Part shown: positions 53,989-62,530 of the stretch, piece after piece
Position numbering within the stretch: the first letter of the stretch is position 1
How the letters are laid out: every line of letters starts with the position of its first letter
DNA from: Nocardia amamiensis
GTDB lineage: Bacteria > Actinomycetota > Actinomycetes > Mycobacteriales > Mycobacteriaceae
Reading direction: 5' to 3'
Assembly: GCF_015477605.1 (NCBI RefSeq)
Contig: NZ_JADLQX010000007.1
Coordinates: 62,001 to 126,000 of the forward strand
Length of the DNA: 64,000 nt
Notes under the pieces: generated by a model
What the model was told of the DNA's origin: nothing
What the model saw: only the letters and a program-made list of their open reading frames with translations
The model's database searches: none
Program-made: the position numbers and the translations under genes

Positions 53989-56900
53989 TCACCCGGCCCT
54001 GTAGGTTTCGGCGACCGGGGTCATGCGGTCCCGCAGCATCCGGCCGGTCTCGTCGGCGATCTTCTGCGGGTCGTACCCGTTGAAGATCATGGTGTCGGCG
54101 ACCTTGATCTCGTTCGCCCGCGTCACTGCGGTGACCGCCTGGTCGATCCCCATGTCGGTCAGCGACTTCAGCCCGAACAGGTCCGCGCCTTCGCCGATGA
54201 TCGACTTGAGCGCGCTGATCCCCCACGCCTGGAATTGGCCGGCGAAGTCCTGCTGCGCGGCCCACTGGTTCGCCGCGTCGATGCCGGTCGGTGCCGGTGC
54301 GCCGGTGAGCGGGTCGATGCCCATCGGTGTCGGGGTCGGCGTGGCCGACAGCGTCGGCGACTGGTTCACCGCGTTCTGCGCCGCGGCGCTTGTCGACGAG
54401 CCGAAGTCGCTCGGCCAGTTCGTCACGCGCACATCGGTTGCGCCGGTGTCGCCGCTGTCGGAGCTGCTGGAGCTGCTGCTCGTCGTTCCACTGCTCGTCG
54501 CGCTGCTGCCGCCGAGCTTGCTTGAACGGCCGCCCGATACCCCGGAGCCGCCCGCCCCGCTGGAGCCACCGAACTTGGCCGAGCGACCACCGGACCTACC
54601 GCCGCTGCCCGGGTCGCCGCCGAGAAAGAACTCCGGCGGGAAATGGGCGTGATCGGTGTACATCGGGTCGTCGGCGCCCGCAGCCTGCCCGCCGTACTGA
54701 CCGTTGCCGCGCTTGCCGCCCATCTCGAATGCCACGCCGTTCGGGAGGGTGGCGCTGGTGTGCCCGCCGTACGGGCCACCGATGAACCATCCGAAGCTGA
54801 GCGATCCCGCCGGACCGAGACCGGGGATCGCGCCCATGTCGGCGAGCGCGGCGCCCATGTTGCCGGTCGCGAACCGCGACCCGAACGGCGCGCGGCCTGT
54901 GGCTTTGTTCGCCAGCGCACTCACCGCGCCGGAGCAGTCGCCCCAGTGCACGCCGCCCCAGTCATATGCGGCGCCTTCGACGCCCTTCGCGAAGTCGACG
55001 AGTTCCTTGGCGCTGACGAGACCGCCCTCGGCGAATCCGGGGCCGACGATCATCCGCAGGAACTCCGGTGACGGTGTCCATCCACGGTTGAGCGCCCACA
55101 GCAGCGGCGCGCCCCGCTTGTATGCGGCGGCGGTGGAGATGAATTCGCCATTGGCGACCCGCAGCGGCATCATTCCGTCGAGCAGCGCCGGAATGCTGTC
55201 GGAGGTGCCGGTGCCCGGCCCGCTGATCAGTCGCCCGCCCCCGCCGTAGCGGACAATGGTCGTGTTCATGGCGCGCCCACCGGCCGCGGCGCCGTTCGCT
55301 TTCGCCCAGTCGATGAGACTGTCGCCGAGTCCCTTGGCGCTCTTGCCGCCGATGCCGGGTACCCAGTCGGGAATCTGGACCTTCTGCAGGATTTGGCCGA
55401 TGGACTTGACCGCAATCGCAAGCCCTCGCACGATCCCGGACCAGACGGTTTCGACCGTCGAGCCGAGTCCGCGGAAGAATTCGCCCATCCGCTCAAGTGC
55501 CCCGCCGATGACGTCGCGCGCCGTCGTCACGGCCCGAGCGGCGTTGTCCAGCTGGTCGCCCAGGTAATCGGCGAGTCCCCTGATCGCGGGTATCAGGATC
55601 GGGACCAGGACGTTGTTCGCGAGCCATGTGAAGGCATCGATCAACCGCAAGACCTGCGGCAAGATTGCGATGAACAAGCGGATCATCGGGGGTAGCAGGT
55701 CCACGCCGAGCTCTACCAGCTGGGGCAGCAGCGGCACGAGCGCCATGACCAGGCCGGTGAACGAGCGCGCGATGTCCGGCAGGTACGGCGCGATCTGGGT
55801 GAGCGCGTCGGCAAGTGCGGTGCCGATCTGCTGCGCGACGTCGGCGAGTATCGGCTGCAGCTGCCGGAAAACCGGGATCATCAGGTCTGCCCATTGTTTG
55901 ATCACGGGGCCGAGCGCGTTGAAGATCGTGGTCAGGGCGGGCGCGAGGGCCTGCAGGATGCCGGAGACGACCTCGGCGAGCACGGGCAGGATCGGCGCGA
56001 CCGCGCTGATGAGAGAGGCGAACGCCTGACCGATCGGGCCGATCGATGGTGCGAGCGCGTCGATGGCTTTGACCAGGGCGTTACCGATTGTCTGCGCGAT
56101 CCGCGAGAGCGGGTCGATCAGTGGAATCAGGGCGCGCCCAACCGAATCCAGAAGTCGGCCGATCACCGGCAGCACTGGCTCGAGACCGCGGGCCAACGCA
56201 TCGATGAAGGTGGTCAGCGTCGGCATCAGCGCGGTCAGGGTGGTGACGAAGGTGGAACCGAGCTTCCCGAGAGACGGGGCGAGCTCAGCGACCGCGGACC
56301 CGAGAGTTACGAAGAGGGGGCCGAGCGTCGGGCCGACGATGTTGCCCATCTCGATCAGGCCACCGATCAAGGGCTCCAAGCCCTGTCCGAGCCCGTCGAT
56401 GATGGTCGAGAACGTCTCGAGCAGCTGCGTCAGCGCACCGGAGTCGGCGGCCTTGGTGAACGCGTTGCCGATGCTGCCGACCAGTCCGCCGAGTGAGGCG
56501 CCGATGCTGTCCATCGCGGGTTTGGCTGCGCTGGCGAAGGACACGAACCCTTGCGACGCCCGCGCGAGGCCGGGCTGCATCGCCTTGATCAGATCTGCGG
56601 TGCCGCCGAACAGGTCTCGGATGCCCTGCTGGGCGCCCGCGGTGGACCAGAACGCCGCGAACTGCTTGGCCGCGCCGTTCATCGCCCCGGCGACCTCGGT
56701 CATTCCGTCCTTGACCGCAGGCAGCGACGCGCGTGCGAGCGCGGTGAACCGCTGGTCGAGCCCGTCGAATCCCGCGTCCTGCACGGAGTTCTTCAGGTCT
56801 TGGGTCAGCGGCTTGAGATCGCGCATCGCGAGGACGAACGCGCGTGTGTTCGGGCTGAGTTTGGCGAGTGCCTGCGCTGCTTTCTCCTGCGACGCAGACA

Positions 56901-58212
56901 ATTTCGTGGTCGCGTCATTCAGTGCAGTGATCGCGTCCTTGTGCGCCTGCTCGGCGTCTTTGACCCGCTCGTGTGCGGCGGTGACGCGGTCCTGTGCGGC
57001 GACGACGAGGTCGGAGTTTTCGATGCCCTTGGCGTCGGCTTCGGCCTTCTTCTCGGCGAGATCTGTATTGCGGAACCGGGCTTCGATGAGCCGTTGCTCG
57101 GCCTGCGCCACGCGCAGCGCCGCGCGTTCCCGGCTGTCGCCGGGCTTGAGGTTGAACAGTTCCTTCTGCGCGTCTAGGAGGTCGAGCTGCGCTTCTTTCT
57201 CGCTGAGGATTCCGCCCCGCGCTTCGAGGTTGAGGTCTCGGAGCTGCTTCGCTGCGTCCTTGCGGGCGCGCGTCAGGTCGTCTTCGGCGGTCCGGCTGTC
57301 CTTCTTCGCATCCCGCAGCGATCGCTCGGTGGACTCGACTTGCCGGTTGGCCGCGCTGATCGCCTGCGAGCGGGCTTGCGCGTCGGATGCTGCGGAGTCG
57401 TCTGCCGCGGAGAGAGCTTTGAACGCGTCGCCGATTCCCTTCAGACCGACGGCGGCGGTCGCGATGCCAGCAGCGGCGGCCGGACTCAGCGCGGCCAGGC
57501 CGATCCCGAGCGCGCCGACTGCGCCGAGCGCGGAACCAGCCGCGCCACCGAGCACGGCCATCGCCCCGGCCGCCGCGGTGATCCCGGCCGACAGGGTCGC
57601 GATTCCGGGGATGCCGCCGCCCGGGCCGCCGAGGCGGCCGAGTCCGCCGCGCATGTTCGCGCGCACATCCACGGTGCGGTCGCGGGTCAGTTCGTCCAGT
57701 GCGGTCCGGAACACCGCGGAGTTGGTCAGCTCGGGGCGGATCGGCGCGGTGAAATCCGCGTCTCGCAGGAACTGTCGTAGAGCACGCGCGAACCGCTGCG
57801 CCTCGGCCTGGGTGACCGCGAGCTTGATATTGACGGTGCCCTCGGGCAGGTGCGCGAGCCGGGCATTCAGCTCGGTCATGTCGAGCGACGGGGTCACGTT
57901 GACCCGGAACTGCTTCTTCTTCAGCCGCTCGCGAAGATCATTGGTCCACCGATTGAGCTCGGTCGCGGTCGTGCGGAGATCGACATCCTTGACGAGGGTG
58001 ACCCCGGCGAGCTTCTCGCGGGCCTGCTTGCGGAAGTCACCGATGCTCGGCTTGAGCTTGACCGTCGCGTTCAGCGACCATTTGTCGAGCTTTTCCTGAA
58101 GGGTCTTGCGGGCTTCTTCCGCAGCTGCGGTGACCCGGGCGTTGAGCTCGTCGTCGAGGTTGTTCCAGTCGAGCTCAGCAGCGACGTGCGCGGTCGCGAA
58201 CGGCTCGGTCAC
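53989..58212 (-). CDS. tail tape measure protein with NlpC/P60-like peptidase domain
   Basis: A 1407-residue protein that sets tail length. It has an N-terminal charged helical region, a coiled coil (about 290-470; TERSLRDAKKDSRTAEDDLT), long hydrophobic helices (GLAALSPAAAAGIATAAVGL) and a Pro-rich array with many 'LAPxLxxIxxxLxPLL' type repeats (about 590-900). At about residues 1075-1160 there is an NlpC/P60-like fold (YDWGGVHWGDCSGAVSALAN; Cys near 1092, His near 1149 in GGHTSATL), which may cut peptidoglycan during DNA entry. The rest is low-complexity Ser/Gly-rich. The GTG start at 58212 follows GGAGG. A small hairpin (58228-58246) precedes it. Confidence 0.9.
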   Translation of the reverse strand: MTEPFATAHVAAELDWNNLDDELNARVTAAAEEARKTLQEKLDKWSLNATVKLKPSIGDFRKQAREKLAGVTLVKDVDLRTTATELNRWTNDLRERLKKKQFRVNVTPSLDMTELNARLAHLPEGTVNIKLAVTQAEAQRFARALRQFLRDADFTAPIRPELTNSAVFRTALDELTRDRTVDVRANMRGGLGRLGGPGGGIPGIATLSAGITAAAGAMAVLGGAAGSALGAVGALGIGLAALSPAAAAGIATAAVGLKGIGDAFKALSAADDSAASDAQARSQAISAANRQVESTERSLRDAKKDSRTAEDDLTRARKDAAKQLRDLNLEARGGILSEKEAQLDLLDAQKELFNLKPGDSRERAALRVAQAEQRLIEARFRNTDLAEKKAEADAKGIENSDLVVAAQDRVTAAHERVKDAEQAHKDAITALNDATTKLSASQEKAAQALAKLSPNTRAFVLAMRDLKPLTQDLKNSVQDAGFDGLDQRFTALARASLPAVKDGMTEVAGAMNGAAKQFAAFWSTAGAQQGIRDLFGGTADLIKAMQPGLARASQGFVSFASAAKPAMDSIGASLGGLVGSIGNAFTKAADSGALTQLLETFSTIIDGLGQGLEPLIGGLIEMGNIVGPTLGPLFVTLGSAVAELAPSLGKLGSTFVTTLTALMPTLTTFIDALARGLEPVLPVIGRLLDSVGRALIPLIDPLSRIAQTIGNALVKAIDALAPSIGPIGQAFASLISAVAPILPVLAEVVSGILQALAPALTTIFNALGPVIKQWADLMIPVFRQLQPILADVAQQIGTALADALTQIAPYLPDIARSFTGLVMALVPLLPQLVELGVDLLPPMIRLFIAILPQVLRLIDAFTWLANNVLVPILIPAIRGLADYLGDQLDNAARAVTTARDVIGGALERMGEFFRGLGSTVETVWSGIVRGLAIAVKSIGQILQKVQIPDWVPGIGGKSAKGLGDSLIDWAKANGAAAGGRAMNTTIVRYGGGGRLISGPGTGTSDSIPALLDGMMPLRVANGEFISTAAAYKRGAPLLWALNRGWTPSPEFLRMIVGPGFAEGGLVSAKELVDFAKGVEGAAYDWGGVHWGDCSGAVSALANKATGRAPFGSRFATGNMGAALADMGAIPGLGPAGSLSFGWFIGGPYGGHTSATLPNGVAFEMGGKRGNGQYGGQAAGADDPMYTDHAHFPPEFFLGGDPGSGGRSGGRSAKFGGSSGAGGSGVSGGRSSKLGGSSATSSGTTSSSSSSSDSGDTGATDVRVTNWPSDFGSSTSAAAQNAVNQSPTLSATPTPTPMGIDPLTGAPAPTGIDAANQWAAQQDFAGQFQAWGISALKSIIGEGADLFGLKSLTDMGIDQAVTAVTRANEIKVADTMIFNGYDPQKIADETGRMLRDRMTPVAETYRAG

Positions 58213-58241
58213 GCGTGCCTCCGGGCTCGGGCAATTGGATT

Positions 58242-58267
58242 GCCCGGCCCGAGGCCAGCAGCACTAC
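58242..58267 (-). repeat. 26-bp intergenic repeat, copy 2
   Basis: Identical over 26 bp to 48604-48629, in the gap before the tape measure gene, ending 29 bp before its start. Next to it is a perfect hairpin with arms CGGGCAAT and ATTGCCCG (58228-58246). Confidence 0.85.
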
Positions 58268-58285
58268 TTCGGTAAGCGTATCGGT

Positions 58286-58882
58286 CTAGGTGATGGTCAG
58301 TTCGGAGTCGACACCCGCGGGACCAGCCACGGGTGCGCGGCCGCCGCCGAGCATCCCAGCCAGCGCCATCCAATCCGCCGCAGCGGCGGCGTCACCGACG
58401 GGTGTCTGCCGTACGCGGGCGGGGGTGTCTTCGAGCTCGTGCATCCACTTCTTGAGCGCGCGCTCGTCATGGGAGCGGCGACGGTGCAACACGCCGTAGA
58501 CGGTGTTCGTCGCGCGGTCCGGCGGCAACGCGAGCACATCGACACCGCGAACACCGAGCTCGGCATCGACCTCGCGCCAGATGCCCAGCGCTTCACGCCA
58601 CAACCGCTGCACCACCCATCGCGGCTGCCCGAAAATCTGCTCGACGAGCGCATCGGCGATTACCTCGACCCGCGAGGCAGTGAGCAGTCGGCCTTTGATG
58701 ATCTCGGTGACCAGCCAACCGACATCGTCACGGTCGCGGCAGGTGCCGACCACCACCCGGAACGCGTACGAGGACACCACCATCGACACCATGTCGCGCG
58801 TGCTGGGCAGGGGGTCGGCCAGGTGCACGATCCGATCGTCGAGCTTCCACGCCCCGGCCGACCCTTTCCACGCCGCGGGCAC
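58286..58882 (-). CDS. tail assembly chaperone-like protein (gpT-like)
   Basis: A 198-residue, mostly helical protein (RVEVIADALVEQIFGQPRWV and WREALGIWREVDAELGVRGV) placed between the gpG-like protein and the tape measure, the position of the C-terminal extension of gpGT. It is in the same reading frame as gpG, which ends in TGA; only CCG separates that TGA from this gene's GTG. No SD is visible before the GTG. It may be made by re-initiation or TGA read-through rather than the usual -1 frameshift. Confidence 0.7.
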   Translation of the reverse strand: MPAAWKGSAGAWKLDDRIVHLADPLPSTRDMVSMVVSSYAFRVVVGTCRDRDDVGWLVTEIIKGRLLTASRVEVIADALVEQIFGQPRWVVQRLWREALGIWREVDAELGVRGVDVLALPPDRATNTVYGVLHRRRSHDERALKKWMHELEDTPARVRQTPVGDAAAAADWMALAGMLGGGRAPVAGPAGVDSELTIT

Positions 58883-58885
58883 CGG

Positions 58886-59404
58886 TCAGCGATGCAGGAG
58901 GCGAGCCTGCGCGCGTCGCTGCGCACGGTTCATGTCGGGTGAGAACTTGTCGATGATGCCGCGCAGCATCTTGTCGTAGACCTCGTGCCCGAACTTGTCG
59001 TTGCGGTCCATCAACCTGCTCTCGACGTACTGATAGCTCGGTTCGTCGAGCACGGTGGAAGCGAATTTCTGCATGGCGTGGATGCGGTCGGCCATCGTCG
59101 CGGCGCGCGACATCATCGCCATCATCGCCCCCCACTGCTCGACGGTGGGTTTGATCGCGTAGAGCACATGTCCGTCGACGCTCAGCTCAAGGATGTCCTC
59201 GTCAGCGATCTCCGGCTCGGCGTCGGTCTCATCGCTGCCGGTGGTGAACTGGAGCTCGGCCGGGATCGTCGCGCCGGTGTCGTCGACGACCGGCGGGATC
59301 ACCTCTTCGGGCGTCTCGATCACGGTGAGGGCTTCGTCGACGCCCTCGGTGGGCAGCAGGGCGGATGTCTTCTTGGCGGCTGACTTGCGTTCACGCGGCG
59401 GCAT
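58886..59404 (-). CDS. tail assembly chaperone (gpG-like)
   Basis: A 172-residue acidic protein (MPPRERKSAAKKTSALLPTE; EQWGAMMAMMSRAATMADRI), with the size, position and helical end (NRAQRRAQARLLHR) of siphovirus gpG. It binds the tape measure during tail assembly. The ATG at 59404 follows AGGAA. It should be followed by a frameshifted extension; here the next frame is in phase instead. Confidence 0.75.
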   Translation of the reverse strand: MPPRERKSAAKKTSALLPTEGVDEALTVIETPEEVIPPVVDDTGATIPAELQFTTGSDETDAEPEIADEDILELSVDGHVLYAIKPTVEQWGAMMAMMSRAATMADRIHAMQKFASTVLDEPSYQYVESRLMDRNDKFGHEVYDKMLRGIIDKFSPDMNRAQRRAQARLLHR

Positions 59405-59412
59405 ACGGATTC

Positions 59413-59889
59413 CTAACTGGTTGTGGGATTGCGGATGACGTTCGCGGCGCCGAAGGTTTCTTCGAGCGCAAGGGTCAGGAACGGATATCCGACGGAACCG
59501 CGGACACTTCTGGCGAACACGAACGGCCGCCGATTCACCGGCAGCTGGCGGGCGCCGGGTTGGAACGGGCCGACTATCCGCGGCTGTCGAAACTTGAGCG
59601 CCTGGGCAGTGACGGGAACGATCCGGGCGTGGTGCGGACCGTAGAGGCCCGTGCCTTCGTGCCGGTACCGGGCGTACGCCAACGGTGACCCGACTCGAAC
59701 TGTGACACTGCCACCCGGATTCACGGTCACCAGATGCGTGATGCTGCTGCGCAACCGGCCTTCATCCACCGGGCATTGCTCTTTGGCGCGGTTGGCGATC
59801 TGCCGGCCGATCCGCTCGCCCCACTGCCCGGCAGCAGTCGCCATCGCCGCGGCGATCCGCGCGTGATGGATTTCGGCCGCGCCCGCCAT
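59413..59889 (-). CDS. tail completion/neck protein (HK97 gp10-like)
   Basis: A 158-residue protein: an N-terminal helix (ARIAAAMATAAGQWGERIGR), then VDEGRLRSSITHLVTVNPGG and VRVGSPLAYARYRHEGTGLY, then a basic C-terminal half. This RLRxSI...G...YAxYxxEGT pattern is the HK97 gp10 family of head-tail connector or tail completion proteins. The ATG at 59889 lies 5 bp after the upstream stop. It is the second gene of the leftward operon. Confidence 0.8.
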   Translation of the reverse strand: MAGAAEIHHARIAAAMATAAGQWGERIGRQIANRAKEQCPVDEGRLRSSITHLVTVNPGGSVTVRVGSPLAYARYRHEGTGLYGPHHARIVPVTAQALKFRQPRIVGPFQPGARQLPVNRRPFVFARSVRGSVGYPFLTLALEETFGAANVIRNPTTS

Positions 59890-59894
59890 CGCGG

Positions 59895-60173
59895 CTACCC
59901 CTGCCCGCTCGGTGGGCGGCGACGTCGGCCGCGTTCGGTCGGTGCGGCCTGGGCGGCACTGGCTTCGGGCGGGTCGCTTTCCGTCTGCTCGGGTTCGGGA
60001 GTCGGCGTGTCCTCGTAGGGCACCCACGGCTTACCCGGGTCGGTGGTCTCGACGACGGTCAAACGTCCGTCGCGAATCAACGCGTCGACATACGGCGTGC
60101 GATCGATTGTGCGCACTTCGTGCAGCGACCAAACACCGAATCGCTGCTCCGCTCGCGCCGTCACCTGCTCCAT
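59895..60173 (-). CDS. small hypothetical protein, first gene of the tail operon
   Basis: A 92-residue protein starting at the ATG at 60173 (MEQVTARAEQRFGVWSLHEV) with a short folded N-terminal half and a Pro/Glu/Gln-rich, then Arg-rich, disordered end. Its place suggests a head-tail connector, but no family is recognised. It begins 8 bp from the palindrome at 60182-60202. Confidence 0.6.
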   Translation of the reverse strand: MEQVTARAEQRFGVWSLHEVRTIDRTPYVDALIRDGRLTVVETTDPGKPWVPYEDTPTPEPEQTESDPPEASAAQAAPTERGRRRRPPSGQG

Positions 60174-60181
60174 AAGCCAGA

Positions 60182-60202
60182 GGATACAGTCACACTGTAT
60201 CC
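60182..60202. promoter_or_regulatory. palindrome at the head/tail divergence (repeat copy 2)
   Basis: A perfect 9-3-9 inverted repeat: GGATACAGT, CAC, ACTGTATCC. Its right half begins the 15-bp repeat shared with 51367-51381 (to 60208). It lies in the only gap between the leftward tail operon and the rightward head operon, so it is a likely operator or bidirectional promoter. Confidence 0.8.
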
Positions 60203-60231
60203 ATGCTTGCCTGCTCAGGAGGGTCCGAGCC

Positions 60232-60570
60232 GTGACGTTTCCCGTGTTTCTGCTCGCGCTCGGCGCGACTGCTCGCCTTACGCGGTTGATCACTGATGAC
60301 TACATTGCGCGCCATCTGCGCGTGCTCGTGATCAAACGAACAGGCCACGACAGCGAGCTGTCCTACATGATGACGTGCCCGTGGTGCCTGAGCCCGTGGC
60401 TCGGCGCCATCGTGGTCACGCTGTCGGAGGTCGCGCACTATCACGGCTGGGACGAATGGTTCCTGCTGCCCGCCGCGGTGCTGTCGGTCTCATGGCTGGT
60501 CGGCACGGGGGCCGAATGGCTCGGCGGACCGGTCCAGCAGCAGCCCGACCCGAGCAAGGCGGAGCAGTGA
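60232..60570 (+). CDS. DUF1360-like membrane protein
   Basis: A 112-residue protein with two or three membrane helices (FPVFLLALGATARLTRLITD; LSPWLGAIVVTLSEVAHYHG; WFLLPAAVLSVSWLVGTGAE) and a Cys pair in MMTCPWCLSPW, the pattern of DUF1360, found in several actinophages and in host spore proteins. The GTG at 60232 follows CAGGAGGG, 8 bases upstream. It is the first gene of the head operon. Confidence 0.8.
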   Translation: MTFPVFLLALGATARLTRLITDDYIARHLRVLVIKRTGHDSELSYMMTCPWCLSPWLGAIVVTLSEVAHYHGWDEWFLLPAAVLSVSWLVGTGAEWLGGPVQQQPDPSKAEQ

Positions 60571-62192
60571 GGCGGGCGCGGCGGCCGGAGTCGACGGCCG
60601 CGCTGATCGCCGCGCAGATCGAAGCGACGACGAAGACTGAACTTCAACCCGGCGCGGCGGCGGCAGTGTTCACCAGGTACGCGCTCGACCAGAGAACCCG
60701 CAAGGACCCGCTTCGACCACCGAGAGTGGTCACCGCCGCAGCACAGATCGTGGCAGGGCCGTCGGTCGCGCGCACCACGACCAAGTCCACGAAACAAAAG
60801 TGGCAAGACGAGATCTGGGATTTGCGCGACGAGATCGGCGAGGTGCGGTTCTCTGGGGACCGCACTGCACGCAGCGTGAGCCTGATGCGGCCGATGATCG
60901 CGAAGGTCGAATCTCTCGGTGACGAACCGGTCGAGGTGACCGACGGGCTCCCCGGCGAGCTCGGCGAACGCATGTTCTCCGACCCGTCCGCTACGGCGCA
61001 GCGGTTGTTCCGGGCCGCGCAGCACATCAGCTTCAACGGCGAGACGCTGCCGATCATCGCCGACAGCGACGACGACCTGTTCACGTGGGAGCCCTGCTCG
61101 GTGCAGGAGCTCACCCCGGCGGGCAAGAGTTGGCAGTACAACGACGGCCTCGACACTCGACGCCTCGACCCAACCGAACACGTTGTGCGGGCGTGGATTC
61201 CGCACCCACGTCAGCGCGCATGGGCCGACTGCGGCGCGCGCGCGATCCTGCCCGTCGCCCGCGAGCTCCGCGGCCTGACCGAGCACGTGAGCGCGCAGAT
61301 CGATTCCCGTTTGGCCGGCGCGGGCATCCTGCTCGTCCCGCAGGAGATCGAGACCCTACGCGGGCAAGGCTCCCCCGACCGCACCAACGGCGACAGCGAC
61401 GACGACCTCGATCCATTCGTGGCCGATCTCATGGAGATGATGCTCACCCCGATCAAGGACAGGGCGAGCGCCGCGGCGCTGGTGCCGCTGGTGTCCAAGG
61501 TGCCCGGGGATCTGGTCGACAAGATCAAGCACATCAAGTTCGCCGAGCCGCTGGACCCGAAGGCGCAGGAACTGCGGTCGGAGGCGATCCGGCGGATCGC
61601 GCTCGGTATGGACTCCCCGCCGGAGGTGCTGCTCGGCCTGGGCTCCGGGTCGAATCATTGGAGCGCGTGGGCGATCAGCGAGGAAGACGTCAAGCTGGCA
61701 GTCGCGCCGGTCGCCGTGGTGATCATGCACGCCCTCACCACGGGATGGCTGCACCGGCTGTTGAAGGCGGCCGGTATTCCGGACTGGCAGAAGTACCTCG
61801 TGTGGTTCGACGCGTCCGCGCTGCGGCTGCGTCCGGACCGCTCGGCGGACTCGCGGGAACTCTACGACCGCGGCGAGCTGGCCGGGGCTGCGATGTTGCG
61901 CGAGAACGGGTTCGGTGACGCGGACCTGCCGACCCCCGATCAGAAGCGGGAGATTCTGCTCACGAAGCTGCTGATCGGTGCGCCGTCGCTGGCGCCGCTG
62001 CTGCTGCCACTGCTCGGAATCGAGGTCGACGCCGCGGTGCTGCGGCAGGCCGCCACCATCACCGACGCCACCACCGACGGCAAAGCTCCCGACAGCACGC
62101 CGCCACCGGAGAGCGAGGACAGCAGCGGATCCCGGGAACTGCCCGAGCAGCCCGATTCGACCGAGCAGCCGGAGCGGGAGCCCGCTACGTGA
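60567..62192 (+). CDS. portal protein
   Basis: A 541-residue protein. The start GTG at 60567 overlaps the stop of the preceding gene (GTGA). The family-like core includes PSATAQRLFRAAQHISFNGE, ARELRGLTEHVSAQIDSRLA, VPLVSKVPGDLVDKIKHIKF and GMDSPPEVLLGLGSGSNHWS, followed by an acidic C-terminal tail. This resembles the portal of actinophage siphoviruses, the ring through which DNA enters the capsid. It is next to the MuF-like gene, as usual. Confidence 0.85.
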   Translation: MRRARRPESTAALIAAQIEATTKTELQPGAAAAVFTRYALDQRTRKDPLRPPRVVTAAAQIVAGPSVARTTTKSTKQKWQDEIWDLRDEIGEVRFSGDRTARSVSLMRPMIAKVESLGDEPVEVTDGLPGELGERMFSDPSATAQRLFRAAQHISFNGETLPIIADSDDDLFTWEPCSVQELTPAGKSWQYNDGLDTRRLDPTEHVVRAWIPHPRQRAWADCGARAILPVARELRGLTEHVSAQIDSRLAGAGILLVPQEIETLRGQGSPDRTNGDSDDDLDPFVADLMEMMLTPIKDRASAAALVPLVSKVPGDLVDKIKHIKFAEPLDPKAQELRSEAIRRIALGMDSPPEVLLGLGSGSNHWSAWAISEEDVKLAVAPVAVVIMHALTTGWLHRLLKAAGIPDWQKYLVWFDASALRLRPDRSADSRELYDRGELAGAAMLRENGFGDADLPTPDQKREILLTKLLIGAPSLAPLLLPLLGIEVDAAVLRQAATITDATTDGKAPDSTPPPESEDSSGSRELPEQPDSTEQPEREPAT

Positions 62193-62530
62193 GCGCTGAT
62201 CTGGACTGCCTGACTTCGGTGTGCGAGATGGCGGTGCTGCGCGCGTTGGAAGTTGCGGGGAAACGGGCGCGCAACTCCTCGCGCACCAACCGCGAACTGC
62301 TGGCCATGCCCCCGCACGAACAGCACACCGCTCGCTGCCTGGCGCGGCACCCCGAGGAATGTGACCGGCTGCTACCCGCGGCGTGGGATCACCTGCGGAT
62401 CGTGCTGCCCGACCAGCCGAAGGTCATCACCGCGGTCGATTGGTACGTGCGGCAACTGATCGTGACCCGCAAACCGCACACCTCCGAGGATCTGCGGTGC
62501 GTGCTGGCGGTGGCTTGTGAGCCGGACTGA
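62189..62530 (+). CDS. phage hypothetical protein
   Basis: A 113-residue soluble protein with several Cys (SADLDCLTSVCEMAVLRALE; HTARCLARHPEECDRLLPAA). It overlaps both neighbours (GTGA at its start, 14 bp at its end), so it is cotranslated with the portal. I do not recognise its family. Confidence 0.7.
   Translation: MSADLDCLTSVCEMAVLRALEVAGKRARNSSRTNRELLAMPPHEQHTARCLARHPEECDRLLPAAWDHLRIVLPDQPKVITAVDWYVRQLIVTRKPHTSEDLRCVLAVACEPD

Noticed and set aside
56063..58099. 678-codon Ser/Ala-rich open frame opposite the tape measure gene
   Set aside because: Composition is low-complexity and the minus-strand frame has the expected tape measure features.
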